Shown one piece after another: positions 37,229 to 46,759 of a stretch of DNA of 64,000 nucleotides. The notes under the pieces were generated by a model that saw only the letters and a list, made by a program, of their open reading frames with translations, was not told the DNA's origin and made no database searches. Source of the DNA: Sphingorhabdus contaminans (GTDB lineage: Bacteria; Pseudomonadota; Alphaproteobacteria; Sphingomonadales; Sphingomonadaceae). The stretch covers positions 1,116,001-1,180,000 of the forward strand of contig NZ_VKKU01000001.1 of the NCBI RefSeq assembly GCF_007280415.1. Direction: 5' to 3'. A program made the translations under genes and the position numbers. Positions within the stretch are counted from its first letter, which is position 1. Each line of letters starts with the position of its first letter.

Positions 37229-38830
37229 TCACATCCGGAACACCCCGAAGCGGGGTGCCTCCTCGACTGGGGCGTTGAGGGCTGCTGCAAAGGCCAGCCC
37301 CAGTACGTCCCTGGTTTGCGCCGGATCGATTATCCCATCGTCCCACAGACGGGCGGTCGCGTAATAGGGATTTCCTTCGTCTTCATATTTTTGGCGGATC
37401 GGTGCCTTAAAGGCTTCGGCTTCTTCGGGTGACCATTTGTCCGCGTCACGATGCACCGTCGCCAATACCGACGCCGCTTGTTCGCCGCCCATCACGCTGA
37501 TCCGGGCATTGGGCCAGGAAAAAAGGAAGCGCGGGCTGTAGGCCCGGCCACACATGCCGTAATTGCCGGCACCAAAACTTCCGCCGATCAAAACAGTGAC
37601 TTTGGGAACGCTCGCGGTCGCTACGGCTGTGACAAGCTTCGCGCCATGCTTTGCAATACCTTCTGCCTCATATTTGCCGCCAACCATGAAGCCGCTGATA
37701 TTTTGCAGGAACAGCAAGGGAATCCGGCGCTGGCAGGCAAGTTCGATGAAATGCGCGCCCTTCACTGCACTTTCCGAGAATAATACGCCATTATTGGCAA
37801 GGATCGCCACCGGCATTCCCCAGATATGGGCAAAACCACATACCAGTGTCGTGCCATAAAGCGCCTTGAATTCATGAAATTCGCTGCCGTCGACGATGCG
37901 CGCTATTACTTCGTGCACATCATAGGGTGCACGCACATCTTCGGGGATAATCCCGTATAATTCCTGGGCATCAAATTTAGGCGGGCGTGGATCCCGCAAA
38001 TCAATATCTGGCTGATGAACCCTGCCCAGATGACTAATGATATCCCGGACAATCGTCAGCGCATGTTCGTCATTTTCGGCCACATGATCGACAACGCCTG
38101 ATTTGCGGCCATGCAAATCACCACCGCCGAGATTTTCGGCACTGATTTCCTCACCCGTGGCCGCTTTGACAAGCGGTGGCCCCGCCAGAAAGATTGTGCC
38201 CTGATTGCGGACGATAACCGTTTCGTCCGACATGGCCGGAACATAGGCACCACCCGCGGTGCAGCTGCCCATGACACAGGCGATCTGCGGGATGCCCTTG
38301 GCGCTCATATTCGCCTGATTGAAAAATATCCGCCCGAAATGCTCACGGTCCGGGAAAACTTCGTCCTGGTGCGGCAGGTTCGCGCCGCCGCTATCGACCA
38401 GATATATGCAGGGCAAGCGGTTCGCCTCGGCAATCTCCTGCGCACGCAGATGTTTCTTGACCGTCAACGGGTAATAGGTGCCGCCCTTGACCGTCGCATC
38501 GTTGCACACAATCATGCACTGGCGACCTGAAACACGCCCGATACCGCAAATCAGACCGGCGGCGGGGACCTCATCACCATATAGGCCATTTGCCACCAAT
38601 TGGCCGATTTCCAGAAACGGGGAACCGGGATCCAAAAGACGTTCGACCCGATCTCTGGGCAAAAGCTTGCCGCGCGCCGTATGGCGTTCCCGCGACTTTT
38701 CATTACCGCCCAAGGCTGCTTCGGCCACTTTGGCCCAAAGCGCATCTTTCAAGGCGCGGTTATGGTCGCTCCGTTTGCGGAATTCCTCGGCTTCGAGATT
38801 GATCTGGCTGGATAAAGTGGGTGCGGTCAT
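37229..38830 (-). CDS. mccB: Acyl-CoA carboxylase beta subunit (methylcrotonyl-CoA type)
   Basis: 533 residues, carboxyltransferase of the MccB/AccD1 group: two crotonase-like halves, with [24 protein letters not shown] and [15 protein letters not shown] oxyanion segments and a C-terminal [12 protein letters not shown] motif. It transfers CO2 from biotin of MccA to 3-methylcrotonyl-CoA. The sequence fits methylcrotonyl more than propionyl carboxylases by motif, but substrate is inferred. First gene of the leucine-type operon; the next gene, mccA, has been pushed 0.6 kb away by an insertion. Confidence 0.92.
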   Translation of the reverse strand: MTAPTLSSQINLEAEEFRKRSDHNRALKDALWAKVAEAALGGNEKSRERHTARGKLLPRDRVERLLDPGSPFLEIGQLVANGLYGDEVPAAGLICGIGRVSGRQCMIVCNDATVKGGTYYPLTVKKHLRAQEIAEANRLPCIYLVDSGGANLPHQDEVFPDREHFGRIFFNQANMSAKGIPQIACVMGSCTAGGAYVPAMSDETVIVRNQGTIFLAGPPLVKAATGEEISAENLGGGDLHGRKSGVVDHVAENDEHALTIVRDIISHLGRVHQPDIDLRDPRPPKFDAQELYGIIPEDVRAPYDVHEVIARIVDGSEFHEFKALYGTTLVCGFAHIWGMPVAILANNGVLFSESAVKGAHFIELACQRRIPLLFLQNISGFMVGGKYEAEGIAKHGAKLVTAVATASVPKVTVLIGGSFGAGNYGMCGRAYSPRFLFSWPNARISVMGGEQAASVLATVHRDADKWSPEEAEAFKAPIRQKYEDEGNPYYATARLWDDGIIDPAQTRDVLGLAFAAALNAPVEEAPRFGVFRM

Positions 38831-38875
38831 AACGCGGCTTACCCTGCCAGAAAATTTGGTGCAATTGAAACTATA

Positions 38876-39295
38876 TTACGCAAACCGTCCCTGTAATTCA
38901 TAGAGCGCGAGCGCCGCTTTTGCGGCTTCCCCGCCCTTGTCCTTTTGCTTGGGATCGGCGCGTACCAGGGCCTGCTGCTCGTTTTCGACGGTCAATATGC
39001 CATTTCCGATCGCAATTCCGTCCATGGTCAGCGCCATGATGCCGCGCGCACTTTCGCCGGCGACGATTTCAAAATGATATGTCTCGCCGCGGATCACGAC
39101 ACCGATGGCGACGAAACCGTCATATTGATGACTTTCGGCGGCCATTGCGATCGTGCCCGGAATTTCCAGAGCGCCCGGAACGGTAACCACTTCAACCTCA
39201 TGCCCTGCAGATTTCAGTGCCGCCTTGGCGCCAGCCACGAGCATATCGTTCAAATGATCGTAAAAACGCGCTTCAACTATAAGAAATTTTGCCAT
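38876..39295 (-). CDS. ribH: 6,7-dimethyl-8-ribityllumazine synthase RibH
   Basis: 139 residues, joining 3,4-dihydroxy-2-butanone 4-phosphate and the ribitylamino pyrimidine in riboflavin synthesis. [14 protein letters not shown] and [19 protein letters not shown] (active His region) are present. The start overlaps the stop of the RibB-type gene upstream (TAATG), so the two are translated together. Confidence 0.96.
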   Translation of the reverse strand: MAKFLIVEARFYDHLNDMLVAGAKAALKSAGHEVEVVTVPGALEIPGTIAMAAESHQYDGFVAIGVVIRGETYHFEIVAGESARGIMALTMDGIAIGNGILTVENEQQALVRADPKQKDKGGEAAKAALALYELQGRFA

Positions 39296-40596
39296 TATTC
39301 GCCTCCGGTGCCAGGTATCGGCCGCTCGCCAACAATGGACAAACCATAGCCTTCAAGTCCGACTAATGTGTGATGTGTGTTTGTGAGCAGGATCATATCC
39401 TGCACACCCAATTCGGTCAGTATCTGTGCCCCGCCGCCATAATCGCGCAATTCTTCGACTTCAGGGGCTCCGGCTTGTTTGCCTTCGGCGCGCAACTGCA
39501 TGAAACGGGTGACAATACCCTTCATCGGCTTGTTAATGACCACAACAACGCCAGCACCTTCCGCGGCGATTGCTTCCATAGACCGCGACAACAATCCTGC
39601 CCGCTCATTTTCTTCGCCGAATACATCCACGAACATCGACATGGTATGCATCCGCACCAATGTAGGTTTGGAAGGATCGACATGACCTTTGACCAAGGCC
39701 ATCGTTTCGTCGCCTGTCGCCTTGTTATAGAATGTCATCGCCGTCCATTCACCGCCCCAACGGCTGTTGAACCGCATCTCTGCGCGTTTTTCGACCAGAT
39801 GATCATGCTTGCGGCGATATGCAATAAGGTCCCTGATGGTGCCCATCTTCAGTCCGTGCAGCCGTGCGAACGACACCAGATCATCCATCCGGGCCATGGT
39901 GCCGTCATCTTTCATGATCTCGCAAATGACGCTGGAGGGATTAAGTCCGGCCAGACGTGAAATGTCACAGCCGGCCTCGGTATGGCCTGCCCTTACCAGC
40001 ACACCACCTTCGCGTGCGATTAACGGGAATACGTGCCCGGGCGTTACGATGTCGTCACGGCCTTTGGAAGCGTCAATTGCCACAGAAACCGTACGCGCGC
40101 GATCCGCGGCACTGATGCCCGTCGTTACACCTTCCCGCGCTTCGATCGACGTTGTGAAGGCCGTCTCATGACGCGTGCCGTTCGCACGGCTCATCAGGTC
40201 GAGCCCCAATTGCTCCACCCGCTCTTTCGTAAGGGTAAGGCAAATCAGCCCGCGACCGTGCGTTGCCATGAAGTTGATGGCATCCGGAGTCGCCATTTGC
40301 GCCGGGATGATTAGGTCGCCTTCATTTTCCCGGTCTTCATCGTCGACAAGGATATACATACGGCCATTACGCGCTTCCTCGATGATTTCCTCGATCGGCA
40401 CCAAGGTGGGCGTATCGTCATTGGAAAAGAGATAGCTTTCCAGTTTGCGCAACGTATCTGCGGTCGGATTCCAATCCGGCTGATCAAGGTCACGGAGCGT
40501 GTTTGCATGAAGACCGGCCGCGCGGGCCAGACCAGAACGCGAAAGGCCGCCCTCATGGACGAGCGTGCGAAGTTTGGTGATAAGTTGTGTAGACAT
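39295..40596 (-). CDS. ribB: HTH domain fused to 3,4-DHBP synthase with degenerate GCHII-like domain (RibBX type)
   Basis: 433 residues. Residues 1-56 form an XRE-like helix-turn-helix ([24 protein letters not shown]). Residues 65-265 are 3,4-dihydroxy-2-butanone 4-phosphate synthase with DRENEGDL (88-95) and HTEAGCD (205-211). Residues 270-430 resemble GTP cyclohydrolase II but lack its three zinc cysteines: the aligned positions are S320, E331 and A333. The protein is therefore a RibBX-like DHBP synthase, and GTP cyclohydrolase II must come from elsewhere. A palindrome lies directly before the gene, suggesting autoregulation. Operon with ribH. Confidence 0.92.
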   Translation of the reverse strand: MSTQLITKLRTLVHEGGLSRSGLARAAGLHANTLRDLDQPDWNPTADTLRKLESYLFSNDDTPTLVPIEEIIEEARNGRMYILVDDEDRENEGDLIIPAQMATPDAINFMATHGRGLICLTLTKERVEQLGLDLMSRANGTRHETAFTTSIEAREGVTTGISAADRARTVSVAIDASKGRDDIVTPGHVFPLIAREGGVLVRAGHTEAGCDISRLAGLNPSSVICEIMKDDGTMARMDDLVSFARLHGLKMGTIRDLIAYRRKHDHLVEKRAEMRFNSRWGGEWTAMTFYNKATGDETMALVKGHVDPSKPTLVRMHTMSMFVDVFGEENERAGLLSRSMEAIAAEGAGVVVVINKPMKGIVTRFMQLRAEGKQAGAPEVEELRDYGGGAQILTELGVQDMILLTNTHHTLVGLEGYGLSIVGERPIPGTGGE

Positions 40597-40608
40597 GATT
40601 CGCTGATT

Positions 40609-40624
40609 TCACATTGCAATGTGA
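40609..40624. promoter_or_regulatory. 16-bp palindromic operator before ribB
   Basis: TCACATTGCAATGTGA is perfectly symmetrical and ends 13 bases from the ribB start. A second TCACATT half-site starts at 40641, exactly 32 bases (about three helical turns) away, within a possible promoter (minus strand TTGCTT at 40655-40660, N17, TATCTT at 40632-40637). Candidate binding site for the HTH of RibB itself. Confidence 0.6.
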
Positions 40625-40801
40625 TTGTCAAAAGATAGATTCACATTCTGACGCAAGCAAGCAGGTCAATGGTCGAAATTGTTGCCCTGCCCCAACAGCT
40701 TGCCACACAAAAGCTTACCTTGCGGACGGCGAGAATTCGGGCTTAGAACATCTGCAAATCACATGTAAGTGATAGCCAACAATATATTCAGGAGAAGAAA
40801 A

Positions 40802-41881
40802 GTGGCATCGACGGTCTGGGTAAAGAAGACATCATTGGCCGAACACCAAATTCACGAGGAGGAACTGCCTCCACTGGGTAATGGTGAGGTCCGCCTCAAG
40901 ATCGAGAGCTTTTCCATCACCGCGAACAACATCACCTATGCGGTGATTGGCGACATGTTCGGCTACTGGAATTTCTTCCCAGCCCAAGGTGATTTCGGCG
41001 TCGTACCCATGTGGGGTCATGCCATCGTGGAAGAATCCCTTCACCCCGAAATCGCCGTTGGCGAACGCGTTTATGGATACCTGCCTATGGGCAGCCACCT
41101 CGATGTACTACCCGGTAAAGTCAGCAGCGGCGGATTTACGGACATGGCCGCCCATCGCCAGCCGATGAGCCCGATCTACAATCAATATTCCCGTCTGAAC
41201 GCAGATCCCGAACATGATCCGGCCAAAGAAGATGAGCGCATGCTCTTCGGCCCGTTGTTCAAGACCGGCTTTCTGATTGAATCGATGTTCCGCCGTGAAG
41301 ACTGGTTTGGCGCCAAAAACCTTATCATGACGAGTGCGTCATCAAAGACAGCCATGGGATTGGCGAGCGTCGCGAAAGATCTTTCGCCAGATATCAGGCG
41401 GATCGGCCTGACATCAAAAGGCAATGTTCCATTTGTCGAGAAAAGCGGCCTTTATGACCAGACCCTTGCTTATGAAGACGTCGGCAATCTGGATCAGGTC
41501 CCGTCCGTCTCCGTCGACTTTGCGGGCAATAGCCCTTTGCTCCATCAAATACATGCCGTGCTTGGGGAGCATCTGAAATATAGCTGCCTCGTGGGGGCAA
41601 CCCATGTCGATGCCCGTGGAATCAGCGGCGGCGGGTCTGAAATCGCGGGACCAAAGCCGATCCTGTTCTTCGCACCTGATCATGCCGTCGCCGCGGTTCA
41701 GGAACTGGGGCCAAAAGGCTTTGGCGAGGCTGTGGCCAAAAGCTGGAAAAGCTTTCTGGATGCGGTCGATGGCGTCCTTACATTTGACAAACGTCAGGGG
41801 CTAGAAAATGCCGCGGACAGCTTTGTCGAAACATTGGAAGGACGCACGGACCCGAATAAGGGGATCATCATTCATCCTTGA
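40802..41881 (+). CDS. DUF2855 family protein
   Basis: 359 residues of the DUF2855 family, related to medium-chain dehydrogenase folds (a GroES-like N-terminus, then a Rossmann-like half with MTSASSKTAMGLA). The GTG start at 40802 has AGGAGAAG nine bases upstream and is preferred over an earlier ATG at 40769. Substrate unknown. It converges on the amidohydrolase gene, overlapping by 14 bases. It is divergent from ribB. Confidence 0.85.
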   Translation: MASTVWVKKTSLAEHQIHEEELPPLGNGEVRLKIESFSITANNITYAVIGDMFGYWNFFPAQGDFGVVPMWGHAIVEESLHPEIAVGERVYGYLPMGSHLDVLPGKVSSGGFTDMAAHRQPMSPIYNQYSRLNADPEHDPAKEDERMLFGPLFKTGFLIESMFRREDWFGAKNLIMTSASSKTAMGLASVAKDLSPDIRRIGLTSKGNVPFVEKSGLYDQTLAYEDVGNLDQVPSVSVDFAGNSPLLHQIHAVLGEHLKYSCLVGATHVDARGISGGGSEIAGPKPILFFAPDHAVAAVQELGPKGFGEAVAKSWKSFLDAVDGVLTFDKRQGLENAADSFVETLEGRTDPNKGIIIHP

Positions 41882-43169
41882 AGACTTTGCCGTCCTTCAT
41901 CACAAATTTCACAGCTTTTAACACCGTAACGTCGACCGTAGGGTCGCCATCAACGGCAATAAGGTCGGCGGCCTTGCCCGGTTCGAGACTGCCGACTTCT
42001 TTTTCAACGCCCAGCAATGTGGCGGCATTGACGGTGGCCGCTTGAATGGCGGCGCTGGCGGGCATGCCATGCTTCACCATCAGCTCAAATTCGTCCGCAT
42101 TGCGGCCGTGCTTGGAAACGCCCGCATCGGTTCCAAAGGCGATCTTCACCCCTGCGGGATAGGCTTTGGCAAGGCTTTTTCCGGTCACACCAATGCGCCA
42201 TTTCACCTTCGCCAGCACGTCGGGCGGATATGCATTCGGGTTGGCGGCCAGGCGTTCGATATATCCATTTACCGTCGACAGGGTCGGCACATAATAGGCG
42301 CCCGATGCCTTGAACAGCTTGATGCTCATATCGTCCAGCATCGTGCCATGTTCAATGGAGTCCGCGCCCGCAGCCAGAGCCGCATTGATGCCGTCTTCGC
42401 CATGCGCGTGCACCGCCATTTTCTTTCCGTAGAGGTGCGCCGTATCGACCAGTGCCTTAACCTCGTCGTCAAACAACTGGCGACCAAGACCGGCCCCGAT
42501 CCGGCTGTTCACGCCGCCTGTGGTCGCTATCTTGATAACATCAACGCCCCGGCGGATTTGTTTGCGCACAGCCTGACGACAGCTTTCGACGCCATCGCAC
42601 AGATTTTCCTGACCGATGCTGCCATGCAGGTCTTCCGACAAGGACAAGGTCGCGTCCATATGGCCGCTCGTCGTTGAAATCGAACGGCCGGCGTCAATGA
42701 TACGCGGCCCGGGAAGTTCGCCCGCCGCGACCGCGTCGCGCAGCGCAAGCGTCGCTCCGCTGCCGTCGCCCAGGTTGCGCACGGTCGTAAAGCCCGCCAT
42801 CAACGTTTTCTTTGCATTTCCCGCGGCGCGATATGCAGCTCGTGCCGGGCTATCCGTGACGGCCTCGATCAGCGCCGCATTGCCACCTGCATCACTGTCG
42901 AGATGGACATGGCTATCGATCAGGCCGGGCAGCACGAATTTCTGTTTCAGATCGATGATCTTGGCGCCATCGGGTCCGGCTTGATGACCGCTCAGAACCT
43001 CGGCAACGCGGCCGTTCCGAATGATAAGCGTGGACGCGCCACGCGGCGCGCTACCGGGTTTGTCCAGCAATTGTCCTGCGTGGATAACCGTCACCTGCTC
43101 GGGCGTTTGAGCCGCAAGGGCTATGGGCAATGCCAGAAACGAAAGACCAATTGCGGTAGCTATTTTCAC
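41868..43169 (-). CDS. Secreted amidohydrolase-family protein
   Basis: 433 residues with a signal peptide (about 1-20, ending ALAAQ), then an amidohydrolase/imidazolonepropionase-like barrel: metal-binding HVHLDSD, a Lys-containing VIKIATTGG strand, HAHGEDG, and FGTDAGV with the catalytic Asp. It probably hydrolyses an amide or related bond in the periplasm. Start 43169 (GTG) has AGGAG eight bases upstream; a Met 24 bases earlier is possible. Confidence 0.85.
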   Translation of the reverse strand: MKIATAIGLSFLALPIALAAQTPEQVTVIHAGQLLDKPGSAPRGASTLIIRNGRVAEVLSGHQAGPDGAKIIDLKQKFVLPGLIDSHVHLDSDAGGNAALIEAVTDSPARAAYRAAGNAKKTLMAGFTTVRNLGDGSGATLALRDAVAAGELPGPRIIDAGRSISTTSGHMDATLSLSEDLHGSIGQENLCDGVESCRQAVRKQIRRGVDVIKIATTGGVNSRIGAGLGRQLFDDEVKALVDTAHLYGKKMAVHAHGEDGINAALAAGADSIEHGTMLDDMSIKLFKASGAYYVPTLSTVNGYIERLAANPNAYPPDVLAKVKWRIGVTGKSLAKAYPAGVKIAFGTDAGVSKHGRNADEFELMVKHGMPASAAIQAATVNAATLLGVEKEVGSLEPGKAADLIAVDGDPTVDVTVLKAVKFVMKDGKVFKDE

Positions 43170-43227
43170 GCTGCACTCTCCTCTTTTCTGCATTCCTTCT
43201 AAGCCGTTGCCACATATGAGCAAGACA

Positions 43228-44025
43228 CTAACGCATGTTCCTGCGCCGAACTCCGGGGCCGGGTGGATCTTGCGGGGGGCCGGCGAAGCATTGCGCGACG
43301 GCCATCCATCGTTCCGCTATTTCACCCGTGACGGATAAACCGGTATCGGCGACGTTCCGGCATTGCGTTACCACCTGGCAAAAGTCCGTTGCACTTCCTT
43401 CGATTAGGCCGCTGTCCGAAGTCTCCCCATATTCCCACAACGCACCCGAAGGCGCAGTAAGTTTAAGGCGCGGCATCGGCCCGGGCGGGTCCAGCCGGCG
43501 GTTCTTCCAGGTCCACTGCCAAGTGTTGACGCCCAGACGCACGATGTTACCAATCCGGTCGCCGTCTTTGCGGTCCACACCCAGAACATCATAGATTGCC
43601 TGCGCATGGGCCCAGCTTTCCATGAGGCGCGCGGTTACCGAACTCAGGGCGCTCATATCCGGCCCGACCCACTTCAGCCGCTGCTTGGGGTCGGCAATGG
43701 CAAAATGGTCCGCCATGACCTTGGCGCGCGCAATCCACGTCTGCCGCAATTGCTGTCCCGAAAGATTGCCGAGATAGGCGGCCTCAAAGTCAGGCAACCG
43801 CCCGCCCCGGATACCCGCTGCCATCTGCTTCAGAAAATCGGTAAAGGCGGACTCGTCTTCGATCGACAGATCCGCGGCAATGTTCCAGACATGGAGGTGG
43901 CGGATAATATTGTTGATCGTCCAGTCCTTGAACAAGGTAACGGACTCAAACTCGCCGTCGGAAAGCGGTTCGAGCAGCGCATTCAGCGCCAAACTTTCGT
44001 CGTAAAAATCCTGTGCCTGTTGCAT
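43228..44025 (-). CDS. TIGR03084-type DinB/MDMPI-fold protein
   Basis: 265 residues, resembling the TIGR03084 family of putative metal-dependent enzymes with an N-terminal DinB-like bundle (LLEPLSDGEFESVTLFKDWTINNIIRHLHVW; the His is a likely metal ligand). Related folds include mycothiol-dependent maleylpyruvate isomerase. Its role is unknown. It lies seven bases after the acyl-CoA dehydrogenase stop, in the same direction, so it is probably co-transcribed and involved in the same catabolism. Confidence 0.75.
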   Translation of the reverse strand: MQQAQDFYDESLALNALLEPLSDGEFESVTLFKDWTINNIIRHLHVWNIAADLSIEDESAFTDFLKQMAAGIRGGRLPDFEAAYLGNLSGQQLRQTWIARAKVMADHFAIADPKQRLKWVGPDMSALSSVTARLMESWAHAQAIYDVLGVDRKDGDRIGNIVRLGVNTWQWTWKNRRLDPPGPMPRLKLTAPSGALWEYGETSDSGLIEGSATDFCQVVTQCRNVADTGLSVTGEIAERWMAVAQCFAGPPQDPPGPGVRRRNMR

Positions 44026-44032
44026 TGCGCTT

Positions 44033-45298
44033 CTACCCCATAAACCCGAACATATGCCCCGCGACTTTGCGCATCTGAATTTCCTCTGCGCCTTCGGTAA
44101 TGCGATAGCGGCGGTGATGGCGATAGATATGCTCAAAGGGTTTGTGACGCGAATATCCGATGCCGCCATGGACCTGCATTGCGAAATCAGCGGCGTTGCA
44201 CACCAGGCGGTTGGCCTTGTAGTTGCACATGCTGACCTTGTCGGACAGACGAACGGCCACTTCCGGCTTGGACATGCTGTCCATCTCAGCAGCCGTTTTG
44301 TAGATGAGCAGGCGGAGCATTTCCGCGTCGGTCTGCAACTCCACAAGCGGAAACTGGATTGCCTGATTTACGGCAAGTGCTTTGCCAAAGGGCTTTCGTT
44401 CCCGCGCATATTTGACCGCCTCATCGATACAATATTGTGCCGCCCCTAAGGACGACGCTGCCTGGCGGATCCGATTTTCATGCACAAAATGCTGCGCCAC
44501 GGCGAGGCCATTGTCCAGCTCCCCCAAAATCGCACTTTCGGGAACCCAAACGTCGGTATAGCGCACCTTCGGATGATCCGTGGGCATGTTAAACGTCCAC
44601 ATATATTCGCCAATTTCAAAACCGGCCGCATCTGTCGGCACGATGAAACAGGTAATCCCCCGCGCCTTGCCGTCGTCGCCGCTTGTGCGGGCAAATGTCA
44701 TGACATGGGACGTATAAGGCAGGCCCGTTGTCCACATCTTGTTTCCGTTGATGCAAAAACCCGGCACGCCATCGCGCACCTCGGGTACGGCACGCGTATC
44801 CATATGGGTTGCATCACTGCCATGATGTTCTTCGGTCAGACCGAAACTCCACCCCATTTTGCCTTCGAGCATCGGCGGAATGAAATCACGCTTTTGCTGC
44901 TCGGTCCCAAAATCCCTGAGCATCAATACCTGAACAAGGTTGCCGACAATGCTGCTTTCATTTTGCAGATCGTTATGAAGGCCTAAGCCCTTATGGGCCA
45001 GATGATGCCGAATGACGGCCATCGCCAGATTGCTTCCATCCTGCCCTCCAAACTCCTTTGGAATGGCATAACGATAATGCCCCGCACGATCCGCAACTTG
45101 CCGCATTTCCGCCAATAAAGCCCACCAGTCCGCGCGAGGATGTCCATCATTGTCCCAGTCCGTTCGGGCATGTTCACGGCGATGATCGAAAAAGCGGATA
45201 TTGTCGTCGCGATTTTCGATAGGCTTGATTTCGCGTTCAATAAATTCGTCAAGGGTGGCGAGATATTCGGTGATTTCCGTCGGTATTTCAAAAATCAT
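44033..45298 (-). CDS. Acyl-CoA dehydrogenase (ACAD11-like group)
   Basis: 421 residues, FAD-dependent. The FAD/substrate segment GWSFGLTEEHHGSDATHMDTRA and the C-terminal QVHGGIGYSRHKPFEHIYRHHRRYRITEGAEEIQ are visible; the Glu of TEGAEE is the usual position of a catalytic base in part of the family. It lies next to an APH-like kinase; similar pairs act on 4-hydroxyacyl-CoA (see findings). GGGGAGAG precedes ATG. A dyad at 45418 is 120 bases upstream. Confidence 0.9.
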   Translation of the reverse strand: MIFEIPTEITEYLATLDEFIEREIKPIENRDDNIRFFDHRREHARTDWDNDGHPRADWWALLAEMRQVADRAGHYRYAIPKEFGGQDGSNLAMAVIRHHLAHKGLGLHNDLQNESSIVGNLVQVLMLRDFGTEQQKRDFIPPMLEGKMGWSFGLTEEHHGSDATHMDTRAVPEVRDGVPGFCINGNKMWTTGLPYTSHVMTFARTSGDDGKARGITCFIVPTDAAGFEIGEYMWTFNMPTDHPKVRYTDVWVPESAILGELDNGLAVAQHFVHENRIRQAASSLGAAQYCIDEAVKYARERKPFGKALAVNQAIQFPLVELQTDAEMLRLLIYKTAAEMDSMSKPEVAVRLSDKVSMCNYKANRLVCNAADFAMQVHGGIGYSRHKPFEHIYRHHRRYRITEGAEEIQMRKVAGHMFGFMG

Positions 45299-45417
45299 AA
45301 TGCTCTCCCCTATATTACCGACGCACTAAGCCTGCATCACCCCGCAAATATCCGCCTGTTTCGGATCGCAGGCCAATGTGACCTACGTTACAGGTCCACT
45401 AATGCAATTCAAGCGTA

Positions 45418-45435
45418 TTTAATTGCACGATTAAA
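45418..45435. promoter_or_regulatory. TetR-type operator before the acyl-CoA dehydrogenase
   Basis: TTTAATTGCACGATTAAA, with TTTAAT/ATTAAA arms. Read on the minus strand it is TTTAATCGTGCAATTAAA, close to the sites at 48157 and 53033. It overlaps the last codons of the kinase gene. Confidence 0.6.
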
Positions 45436-46759
45436 CCCACTGCTGGATTGCCTTTGCGAGCGCGGAGTATTTCGGCTGGTCAGCCATCAGCTTGCGTAAG
45501 GATTGCTGCCGTAACCGGTCAAAAAGCCCCGGTGTGGCCAGGCTCATGGCACCTGAGCGCAACTGTTCGGACAGCCGCTTGTCGTGGACCGAAACGGGTT
45601 GTTCGGCTTCGCGTCGCAACATGCCTAAGGCATTTAAGGCAACCGACGCCATAAAACGGTCCCTGCCTTGCGCGTTCGGTTTTATGTCGCTCTCAATCCA
45701 GCTCGCTATCGCGGCGAGCATTTCTGCGGCCGATGGCTCTCCATTACCCGTCGCATGCTGCGGAGTGTCCAGATTGACTGGACCACGTTCCTGGTCAGGA
45801 ACAAATTCCTCCAGCAACATCAAAAGGTCGACTTCCGTTTCCGACGCGCGCCGTCCAATCACCGCACGCTCAAGCCCGGCATCCAGACCTTTGCGCCAGA
45901 TATCGGCCATCTGCAGACAGCATACACCCCACCATAAGGTGGCGTAGATCAGCCACCAGCGGAAACGATCCGGTTCGACAGCGACACCGCTTGCCAGTTC
46001 ATATTCGGACCAAAATTCTTCAAGGGAACCGAGACCGAATGCAGGACGATCTATGTGTCCGAAGCGCCAGCTATTGATGCAGCCAAATGCCAGATCCTGA
46101 TGACGGTCGCCCAAATGTGCAAGTTCCCAATCCAGCACCCCCGCCAGACCGTCGGCGTCGGCCATGATATTGCCCATGCGAAAATCGCCATGGAGAAGAA
46201 CGGGATCAACCGCCGCCGGACAATGCTCCTCAAGCCAGCATATTGCGAGCGCCATAACCGGGCGGTCACCGCCGAAAGACAAAAAGCGTTCTTTCAGCTC
46301 CGAGAGCAGACTGCGCGACGATGTAACGGGAAGTGCAGGCAGGTTGCCGATGGGTATCTTGTGAATCTTCGCAAGTTCGCGCGCAAGATCGGACAGCAAT
46401 GTCGGCGCTGGCGCGGCCAGTATCTTTGCCGGATTCACTTCCGCATCAATCCGCCGCATGAGATATCCGGTTCCCAAATCGTCATCGGGGGTGATTTCCG
46501 CGACTATTTCAGGTGCTTTAACGCCCGCTGCATAGGCAGCGCGGACGACCGCAGCCTCTGCATCATGGCCATATGCCCGGCCTGCCATCATTTCAGCAGA
46601 TCGCGACAATCTCAGGACATAGCCGGATCCTGCATGATCGAAGGACCAGCTTTCCATATTCGCGCCACCCGAAAGACGCTTCAGATTTTCGACACTGCCG
46701 CCACCATTTATTCCACGCTGGACAAAGCGAGACATCTTGGCCGGGAAATCCGCACTCAT
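45431..46759 (-). CDS. APH-family phosphotransferase (acyl-CoA kinase-like)
   Basis: 442 residues with a kinase-like fold of the aminoglycoside phosphotransferase family. The catalytic HGDFRMGNIM (about 188-197) and metal-binding VLDWELAHLGD (about 210-220) are intact. These proteins next to acyl-CoA dehydrogenases can phosphorylate the 4-hydroxyl of hydroxyacyl-CoA; an antibiotic role is less likely here. Start 46759 overlaps the preceding stop (ATGA). The last ~150 residues are an extra helical domain. Confidence 0.85.
   Translation of the reverse strand: MSADFPAKMSRFVQRGINGGGSVENLKRLSGGANMESWSFDHAGSGYVLRLSRSAEMMAGRAYGHDAEAAVVRAAYAAGVKAPEIVAEITPDDDLGTGYLMRRIDAEVNPAKILAAPAPTLLSDLARELAKIHKIPIGNLPALPVTSSRSLLSELKERFLSFGGDRPVMALAICWLEEHCPAAVDPVLLHGDFRMGNIMADADGLAGVLDWELAHLGDRHQDLAFGCINSWRFGHIDRPAFGLGSLEEFWSEYELASGVAVEPDRFRWWLIYATLWWGVCCLQMADIWRKGLDAGLERAVIGRRASETEVDLLMLLEEFVPDQERGPVNLDTPQHATGNGEPSAAEMLAAIASWIESDIKPNAQGRDRFMASVALNALGMLRREAEQPVSVHDKRLSEQLRSGAMSLATPGLFDRLRQQSLRKLMADQPKYSALAKAIQQWV

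Noticed and set aside
38876-40596. FMN riboswitch before ribB-ribH
   Set aside because: The 5' region has a palindrome and a short leader of about 35 bases at most, too short for the RFN fold.
45431-46759. Antibiotic resistance phosphotransferase
   Set aside because: The APH fold is shared with metabolic kinases; neighbours are acyl-CoA genes, so resistance is not the likely role.
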